This document shows, one piece after another, positions 57,448 through 64,000 of a stretch of 64,000 nucleotides of DNA. This stretch comes from Brasenia schreberi. Its lineage: Eukaryota; Streptophyta; Magnoliopsida; Nymphaeales; Cabombaceae. The position numbers were made by a program, and so were the translations under genes. The notes beneath the pieces are model-generated. The model had not been told where the DNA came from, did no database searches, and saw only the letters and a list, made by a program, of their open reading frames with translations. How positions within the stretch are numbered: position 1 is the stretch's first letter; every line of letters starts with the position of its first letter. The stretch spans positions 1 to 64,000 of the forward strand of contig JAYKKT010000041.1 of NCBI GenBank assembly GCA_036023115.1, given 5' to 3'.

Positions 57448-60400
57448 CAGTGTTGTATGACGCGTATCATATCGTGTATCGTTGGGCTCCACGATATGGG
57501 CGTATCGTATCGTACTTTAATATTAAAATAATATAAAAATTAATTAAAAATTAATAAAAAATACTAAAAAATCAGGAAAAAATCAGAAAAAATCTAATAA
57601 TTGCTTTAAATTCATATAATGTAAGTTTAGTACAGATTGAGCATTCAGTATTGAACAATTGCATCCAAATTTACATATTTTGAATCCAAAAAATAAAATA
57701 CAAACATAGTTTACACTTTACAGTACACTACAGTTACATATAATGTTACATTTTACAAATTGTAATCAGGATCATCAACTAAATAATCTTCATCTTCTCC
57801 TTGTTGCAGATCCTCATCATCATCAGCCATGCCCACACCTTCTTCTTCAAAATCAAATTCTTCATCTCCATAATGTTGTTGCGCTCCTTCCAAATTAATC
57901 CAGGCAACGTCTTCTTCTATTAGGAGGGCATTTTCTTCAGTGTCTTCCATAACCCAATCTTCTAATATATCAAAATTATCCAAACTTATTGGATCGAATT
58001 GACTTTCTTCTCTATTTACTTTTTTTAATTGCCTACGACACAAACAAAGATAAACAATTAGTAAGTAATATTAATAATTGAAAACTGAAGTTAAATAATA
58101 TCGAATTGAAAATTTGAAAGTAATACAACATTACCTTTCACGAAGGCGCATGTTACAACGAATATAAACCAAATTATTAAGCCTTTTGTGTTCCAACCTG
58201 TTGCGCTTTTTTGTATGGATGTGTTCAAAAACACTTCAATTTCTTTCACAACCTATTGCACTAAAGGTTTGGCTTAAGACTCTAACTGCAAAATCTCTAA
58301 GGTTTAGACAATCACTTCCAAACCTGTTCCACCAAACATCTATAAAAAAAATATAAACATTAGAGACATAATAATCTACAGTAATGTAAGATGCAACTTA
58401 AATATGAAAATAAACAATGTACCTGGACGCATCGTAGAGCAGTTGCAAATTGCAACAGGCAAACCCATCAAGTGAAGAGCATTATCATATATCTCCATCT
58501 CTCGATGTATCGCATCTACTATGCTCTCATCATGGACTAATCTGTCGATGCATTCAATGATTCCTCGATTAACCTCACCGTCCCTTTTGAAGGTTGTTGA
58601 GTACCTCAATGATGGGTTTAGATAGTAGGTTGCTGCAATTGTTTATTCCATCTACTATCAATTATTTTTCACACGGGCACATAATCTCTTTTTTTTTCCA
58701 TTAAAGTTATTTCTGATCGCTTCTTTTGCCCTGTCCATGGCTTCATAAAGGTAGCCCATAGATGGTTTCTCCTCGCTGTTAGCCAATCTCAAAACTTTCA
58801 CTAAAGGACAAATAATTTTCAATAATCTGATACATGCATTCCAAAATGAACTTCAAAAAACCGTTTCTACAATCTTATTTAACTTTTTGTTCCTTCTGTT
58901 TTGTAGAAACTCTGTAAATTGTTGCCACTCATCTGAGGAGAACATTCTCTTTAAAGCTTCCTTCTGTCTCACAATACTCTGTACAGATAAGAAGTTTGTT
59001 GCGAACCGAGTTGCAGCTGTGCGAAGAAGCTTTGTACCTTCTGTGTATCTCCTCATCATACACAAAACAAATGCATGGTTGTAAATAAATTTTATAATAT
59101 CTTGGCAACACTCAGTTGCTGCCTTTATTTCATCCATCTCACCAATGCCCTCGAGGATGAGATCTAAACAATGGGCTGCACATGGTGTCCAGTAGAAAGT
59201 CCCACAAATATCAGCCAACTCCTTTCCAGCTGCTTTGTAGTTAGTTGCATTATCTATAATCAATTGGACTACATTTTCTAGCCCAACCTCCTATATAACC
59301 TTATCAAATTCCTCTCGTAGGATCTCTGCAGTGTGCCTCTCCTCTAACATATCTAGAGATCTCAAAAATATGAGTCCTTTAGGACAATATATAAGAAAGT
59401 TTAGCAATGTCCTTCCTCGCCTATCGGTTCATCCATCTGCCATGATAGTGCATCCTGTTTCCTTCCACGATTGTCTCAAAGTCGAACAGTATTGCTGCAC
59501 TTCAATCACGGTCTGATCTAATATCTTCCCTCTCAACTTTTGATAAGAGGGCATCCTGTATCTTAGACCAATGTTAGCAATTGCATCTGCCATTGCTTGA
59601 AAATGAAAACTGTTTGCTGTATTAAATGGAATGCATGCATCACAAAACCATCTGCCCACTGCAAGGACTGCTTGATCGTGCAGTTGTTCTGAAGCCATAG
59701 CAGCACGAATTCTTGGCTGAGCACCAGGTGTAGTGGAAGGAGGAAAGAACGAATGTATGCTAGAAGAAGAAGCTCTTCCTCTACTCCTTCCTGAACTTCC
59801 TCTTCTACCACCTCTAAAGTCTTCAGCTGCAACCCTCTTTCCTCTACTAGGTGCTCGCGAACTGCTACTACCAATATTTGTTCTAGCATTTGAAGACAAA
59901 CTATCAGTGAATCCAACTCCAGTGGCAGTAGCATCATCAGCTTCTTCACACATTTGGAAATCATCCTTTTGTTGTCTCCTTTCCTGTATGCTCTCAATCA
60001 TCTGCAAGCATTAATATTTAATACCTTCTGGTATACTTCTAACTCTGCCTGTGCATGGAGCAACTTCTTTCTTGGTTCCTACTAGGTGGTGTTTCAACCT
60101 TGAAATTCCACCACTAACCATCTTTTCACAAAATAAACATATGATTTTTAACCTTGAACCCTCAACTGGTATACCCCACTGCCATGCTAAATCATCAGAC
60201 TTTGAATGAGAGTCTCTACCACCCCTTCCTGCCATCTCAATGGAGTACTTTAATTTAAACAAAAACCTGAAAATAAAAGCACTTCGTAAATCCCCCAATC
60301 TTCAAATAACACTCAAATCGAGTGTCTCCCACTTCATGAATGCAATAAAAATCGTATACACACACTTAATAACTTCATATTTTATCATTCAAAAAAAAAA

Positions 60401-60748
60401 ACTGAAATAACACAAAAAATAATAAATATAAAGGAAAAAAATGGAAAAAACATTAAAAATATACCTAAATCCGAGTTCAGAGGCTTGGACGGACACTGTA
60501 GGGCACGATTTTAGAGCTTTGAACACCAAGGAGGCGAAAACCGACTCTTAAAGAGCTTGAGGAATCCAAAAAGAGAGAGGAAACCCGTAAAAAATCGCGG
60601 GTTTCTCTCAGGCCGGGACCCTTTATAAGGGTCCCAGGGCGTATCGCCCGTATCGTACGCCCGCACCTGTGATACGGGGCCCCGTATCGTATCGTGGTGG
60701 CGGCCCACGATACGATACGTATCGCATCATGGTGGCCCACGAACACTG
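57448..60748 (-). mobile_element. hAT transposon copy 2 (3.3 kb), inverted relative to copy 1
   Basis: Left end CAGTGTTGTATGACGCGTATC, right end GAACACTG. Organisation, CGTATCG-rich ends, GGGACCCTTTATAAGGGTCCC hairpin (60618-60638) and transposase match copy 1. The right flank ATTCTTTG (60749-60756) is the reverse complement of the CAAAGAAT flank of copy 1 and runs on into the same LINE sequence. The left flank GATAAGAT shows no target duplication. It therefore looks like a duplicated segment and not a fresh insertion. Confidence 0.93.
57753..60235 (-). pseudogene. hAT transposase, copy 2
   Basis: Starts at the ATG matching copy 1 ([15 protein letters not shown]), with BED finger [19 protein letters not shown]. 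The linker region is intact through [20 protein letters not shown], which copy 1 has lost. [16 protein letters not shown] follows, and the tail is nearly identical to copy 1. Stops at the FDKVI-stop-EV (TAG) and CERN-stop-SVFE (TGA) positions are shared with copy 1. The copy 1 stops after IECID and QFAEL are absent here. The BED region joins the next block through a frame break near 60011. Confidence 0.9.
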
Positions 60749-60885
60749 ATTCTTTGTGATAAGAATATACCATTAAAATTAAAAGGTAAATATTATAGAG
60801 TAGCAATTAGGCCTGTCATGTTTTATGGTTCTGAGTGTTGGGCAGTTAATCATCAACATGTACAAAAGATGTCTCTGACAGAAAA
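60749..60885 (+). mobile_element. LINE shoulder next to hAT copy 2
   Basis: 137 bp of RTE LINE reverse transcriptase C-terminal region ([24 protein letters not shown] frame). It shares with LINE copy 3 the GGTATATTCTTATCAC variant and the shortened ACAGAAAA junction, both of which differ from copies 1 and 2. It ends abruptly at 60885 without a 3' tail. Confidence 0.85.
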
Positions 60886-61602
60886 TCACATAGTGCTGCA
60901 ATTCATTCTCAAATACGTTCATGGTAGCCCAAATTCTGGATCTGAAAACAAAAATCACATAAATATGCTTAACCTGTTATTTTACCTAAATGTCCAACAG
61001 GAACCGCAATGCCCTTGATTTTTCATTGGGCTCACTATGTCAATCTCCCTCTAGTCTTTCTGTAGCAGAAGATGAAAACATTAACAGATGGGAACAGAAA
61101 ATAAGGATGCTGTTATTACAAGTGAAACATATTCCAACTATGCGTAACAGGGAATGAATGTGATCCAACTTGCATCAGTCATTTGATTTTGTGTGAAAGG
61201 CAACAACCGCCATAGTCTCACCATTCATAGACAAGCAAAATTTCCTTGAGCATAAGGTGATGGACTACCGGAGAAATTTGGATATCAGCTAAGCAGATTA
61301 TGCGAGATGCTGTATCATATTCTTTTATTCTGAAAAGAGTGCATCAGTCTCCCAAAAAGGGAAAAAGAAAAGAGTGCATCGAGATAAAAAAAAATCAGAT
61401 ACAATATAAGGTGAAGAGGAGTCAACCAAGAAATATATCATTAACATGGGAAACAAAATAAATGTGAAAGGCAAGAAAGAACAACAGAAAGTTAAGGTGG
61501 TATTCAAGTGTCAACTATGACAGAAACAGCAGACATTAAGAAGGATAATGTAACCAGATGAGGAGGCATTTGACAAAAGAAAACGTGAAAAGGTTTCTAA
61601 AT
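60886..61602. other. Non-coding remainder of the protease pseudogene region
   Basis: Expected to hold the catalytic-Cys exons (CGSCW motif) if the gene were complete. None was found on either strand. Confidence 0.45.
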
Positions 61603-61965
61603 CTCAGGAAGCTTTGCGTCGGTGAGTTTGTGGGTTCCCTTGGTAGCAGAACAGTTTTGAGATGCTCCCAAACGGTGACCATTGAATTCTTCCCAACTCA
61701 TACCAGCAAATTCTGCATGAAAACACCTCCAATTGAATTCATATGTAATATGTGCAAATATAGCTCCGCAAAGGAAGCAAAATTAAGAAGCATACCATTG
61801 ACATCGAGAGTATAGGAAAGCCCCTTGTTGTTGGTCGAGTGGATGAGCTCTAAGTTTTCCACAAAAATTTGAAATCGGTGCACGATCTCCTTGGGCGATA
61901 CATATCGCCTTCCATATCTTCGCCATCCAAAAGGAAAGAGGTTTGAAAACGAGAAAGCTAAGCGT
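61603..61965 (-). pseudogene. Aleurain-like cysteine protease, propeptide exons
   Basis: Exon ending at 61796 (from about 61925) encodes the I29 inhibitor propeptide: RRYGRRYVSPKEIVHRFQIF and ENLELIHSTNNKGLSYTLDV. It is joined across a GTATGC-CATGCAG intron to the exon from 61712, which completes NEF and continues AGMSWEEFNGHRLGASQNCS and HKLTDAKLPE. After LPE, where TKDWRE would follow, the frame stops and homology ends near 61603. The extreme N-terminus and signal peptide are missing; homology fades near 61965, next to the copia LTR. Together with 56190-56464 this is one broken gene. Confidence 0.82.
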
Positions 61966-62352
61966 TATAGACCCGTTACATCGCAACTCAGTCCGGTAAG
62001 GGTTGGTCATCCACACCCTTACCCGAAGAAGAGTCACACATGGGTCAGGATGGTAACCGTCGAACCGATACCGGATTTTTCGGTAACAATTCGGATAGAG
62101 CTGCTCAGAAATGGAAAACCCAACATGAAACCGAGGAGACAAAAACGACACTGCTCTATAAGAACAGTGCGTATAAAAAGTGAATACACGTAGAAATACA
62201 AAAACACAAACAAATATACATTGTCTCTTTGTGAAGGCCGCTGTGAGGAAACTTCGAATATCATCAAAACAACATTTCCGCTACAAATCAGGCGGAAACA
62301 GAAAGAAGTCGGATACCGAAAAGACAGTCGACTTCAAAGGACCTGCTAACAC

Positions 62353-62364
62353 TAGTATCAGAGC
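62353..62364 (+). other. Primer binding site (initiator tRNA-Met)
   Basis: TAGTATCAGAGC matches the plant copia consensus TGGTATCAGAGC with one mismatch and lies 1-2 bp after a CA that would end the LTR. Confidence 0.8.
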
Positions 62365-62534
62365 CCTCATCGGAGACCTTGTACAAAAAAAAAAGAGGTT
62401 ACAGGTACGCTCTCTATTAACAAAAGAGAGAAAAGAAGGAAAAGAAAAAAAAATAAGAGAGAGAAGAAGAAGGGGGAAACCGTAAAAAGTAAAGACTGAA
62501 TATCAGCAAAAGTCGAGAAAGGTGCAAAAACCCC

Positions 62535-62752
62535 CAGCTCAGGCAGAAAACCATAGCCCATGCACGATGAAAACCGAGGGCCAAGCACGGAAAACTGCAT
62601 CTCAAGCGAAAAACCTCAGCCAGGCGGGGAGAACAGCAGGACAGGACCGGAGAACCGCAACCAGGCAGGAAAAACCGGAGGACAGGTGTGAAGAACCTCA
62701 ACCAGGCGCAAAGGACCGCGGCCAGGCACGAAGGGGCCGCAGCCCAGGCGTG
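62535..62752. repeat. Degenerate 20-21 bp tandem repeat in the copia leader, about 10 copies
   Basis: Units of the form GAAAACCnnnnCCAGGCACG follow each other between 62535 and 62752. They vary in sequence and slightly in length. No long coding frame is supported across them. Confidence 0.7.
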
Positions 62753-63487
62753 GTGCCCGCCGCGAATCTCTCTCTCTCCCTCCGAATTTTTTCTCTCTCC
62801 AGGGTATTTATACCCTTCCGAAAACCGTTAGACATTTTTTAGAAAACCGCGGGCCGAAACCACAGTTTTTTCCCAAACTGCCCCCGATTTTAGAAAACCA
62901 CCAGCGGTTTCTCGAAAATCTCTTCGGGCAGCGGACTGAAAAGTCTGTTCTACCCCAACCATTTTTTAGTTATTACAAAACTACCACTAGATAAAATTAC
63001 AGAAATATCCATATATTTTTGGGTAAAAAGACTGTTCTGCCCTTATTGATTACTTTATTGCCCTTTTCAGTTTAAATAATTACATTTCTGCCAGACAGTC
63101 AAAAGACAAGTTTACCCCTATACTTTTGAAAGAATTACACATTCGGGTTGGGGTTAAAAGTTATAGTTTTAACCCTAATCAGTTCTGAATTTTAAAGAAA
63201 TACCGAACAATAATTTTATGAGTCTGTCCTTAGGTTTTTCGAAATATTTCAAAAGTGGACAGACAATTAAAATTACAGTTTTACCCCTGATATTATTTGA
63301 AAAATACAAAAGACAGAATTTTTTGGAAAAATTTTAAGTTTGTCCCAAGTTTCTTATGAAGTTGTCTTTAGTTTATTTTTATGATATTATGCATCGTTGT
63401 AACATGCTCCTTGCTATGTGTGCTTGTTGCTTTATGTTTATTTCTTTTTCAGACCGTCTAATTGTTATAATTGTCAAACACATAAAA

Positions 63488-64000
63488 ATGAGTTCTAGAA
63501 TATGTGTGTTTGAATTGGCAAAAACTAAGAAACTGAACGGTCTTAACTTCCAAACATGGAAAAGAAGAATCTCACTTACTTTTACACTTGAGGGTGTTGA
63601 GTATATATTAAAGGAAACCATGCGTACACCACCACCAGACGCAACTGAGCAACGAATAAAGATGTACAAAACATTTCTAAAAGATGATACCATAGCTTGG
63701 ACAGTCATGTTAACCTACATGGAGGATGACTTGATTAGGGTCTTCGAAGAACACGAGACCGCCAAAAAGTTGTTTGATTTAATAACAACTAAGTATGATA
63801 CAACTGCCAAATTACATGTGCAGTTGCTACTACAAAAGTACAACTCCTTCAAAATGAGAGGAGATAATGTAGTATAACGTGTAAATCATATGTTAGTAAT
63901 AGGTAGGGACTTAGCCGTGGTGAAGTCAGTCATCTCAAAACCGATGCAGATATTAACTATATTAAACAGTCTACCCCCTTCATGGAATATGGTCACAACT
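63488..64000 (+). pseudogene. Copia gag (UBN2-type), with internal stop, partial at window edge
   Basis: ATG at 63488. The 129 residues to TAA at 63875-63877 include LNGLNFQTWKRRISLTF, DTIAWTVMLTYMEDDLIRVF and KYDTTAKLHVQLLLQKYNSF. The same frame continues after the stop with VNHMLVIGRDLAVVKSVISK and LNSLPPSWNMV. This is the N-terminal gag region of plant copia elements. One in-frame stop makes the copy defective unless read through. Confidence 0.85.

Larger units (their letters stand above)
61966..64000 (+). mobile_element. Ty1/copia LTR retrotransposon, 5' part (runs off the window)
   Basis: Order: LTR (left boundary uncertain, between about 61966 and 62100; a TATAAAAA box at 62172-62179; right end near 62351), a tRNA-Met primer binding site at 62353-62364, a leader of 1.1 kb, then gag from 63488. 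The LTR abuts the protease propeptide exon, so the element probably inserted in or just upstream of that gene. Protease, integrase and reverse transcriptase would lie beyond the window. Confidence 0.8.

Noticed and set aside
62417..62842. ORFs in the copia leader on both strands
   Set aside because: They arise from the 21-bp repeat and purine-rich tract. No gag or env-like domain is visible.

Overview
The window is nuclear DNA from a flowering plant. Evidence: spliced GH9 endoglucanase, chloroplast RSH and OXS3-type genes, plant-type RTE LINEs, hAT and Ty1/copia elements, and AT-rich intergenic DNA full of CT and AT microsatellites. The RSH N-terminus looks somewhat monocot-like, but I would not name a genus. 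There are no bacterial features.

Layout. Bases 1-17754 are one continuous array of a 12-bp minisatellite, about 1,480 copies of (AAAGGATAAGAC), open at the left edge of the window. It is nearly perfect in the middle and variant-rich near 2.5-3.9 kb and at its right end. From 17.8 to 22.3 kb I find no gene. From 22.45 to 28.22 kb is an eight-exon GH9 endo-1,4-beta-glucanase gene (+). Its second intron holds an apparently full-length RTE LINE in antisense, with a perfect 17-bp target duplication. Its third exon has lost about 10 nt across the family's DHxCW block, which creates an immediate stop. A two-exon OXIDATIVE STRESS 3-like gene (+) follows at 30.4-31.1 kb. From 31 to 39 kb the DNA is mostly non-coding, with a SINE-like element and a hAT end relic. 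From 39.4 to 42.3 kb there are exon-like blocks (+) of an unrecognised gene, interrupted by a second, 5'-truncated LINE.

From 42.67 to 50.95 kb (-) lies a RelA/SpoT homologue (RSH2/3 type, chloroplast (p)ppGpp metabolism). All exons are present, but the HD-domain exon sits in an exact 310-bp tandem duplication, and a 4-nt deletion splits the reading frame between the hydrolase and synthetase halves. Its intron between the HD exon and the next holds a third LINE, and a hAT transposon (44.88-48.15 kb, 8-bp target duplication) is nested in that LINE. From 51 to 56 kb I see no convincing gene. From 56.2 to 62 kb are broken pieces of an aleurain-like cysteine protease gene (-) and of an hnRNP-type RRM protein. 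They surround a second, inverted copy of the same hAT, which carries a matching LINE shoulder on one side. From about 62 kb to the end is the 5' part of a defective Ty1/copia element: LTR end, primer binding site, a leader with about ten copies of a degenerate 21-bp repeat, and a gag with an internal stop.

The genes do not form a pathway. The common theme is decay and rearrangement. The two best-defined host genes each carry one frame-breaking small deletion, mobile elements sit in introns or at exon edges, and two hAT copies share both stop codons and flanking LINE sequence, which points to a local duplication rather than two independent insertions.
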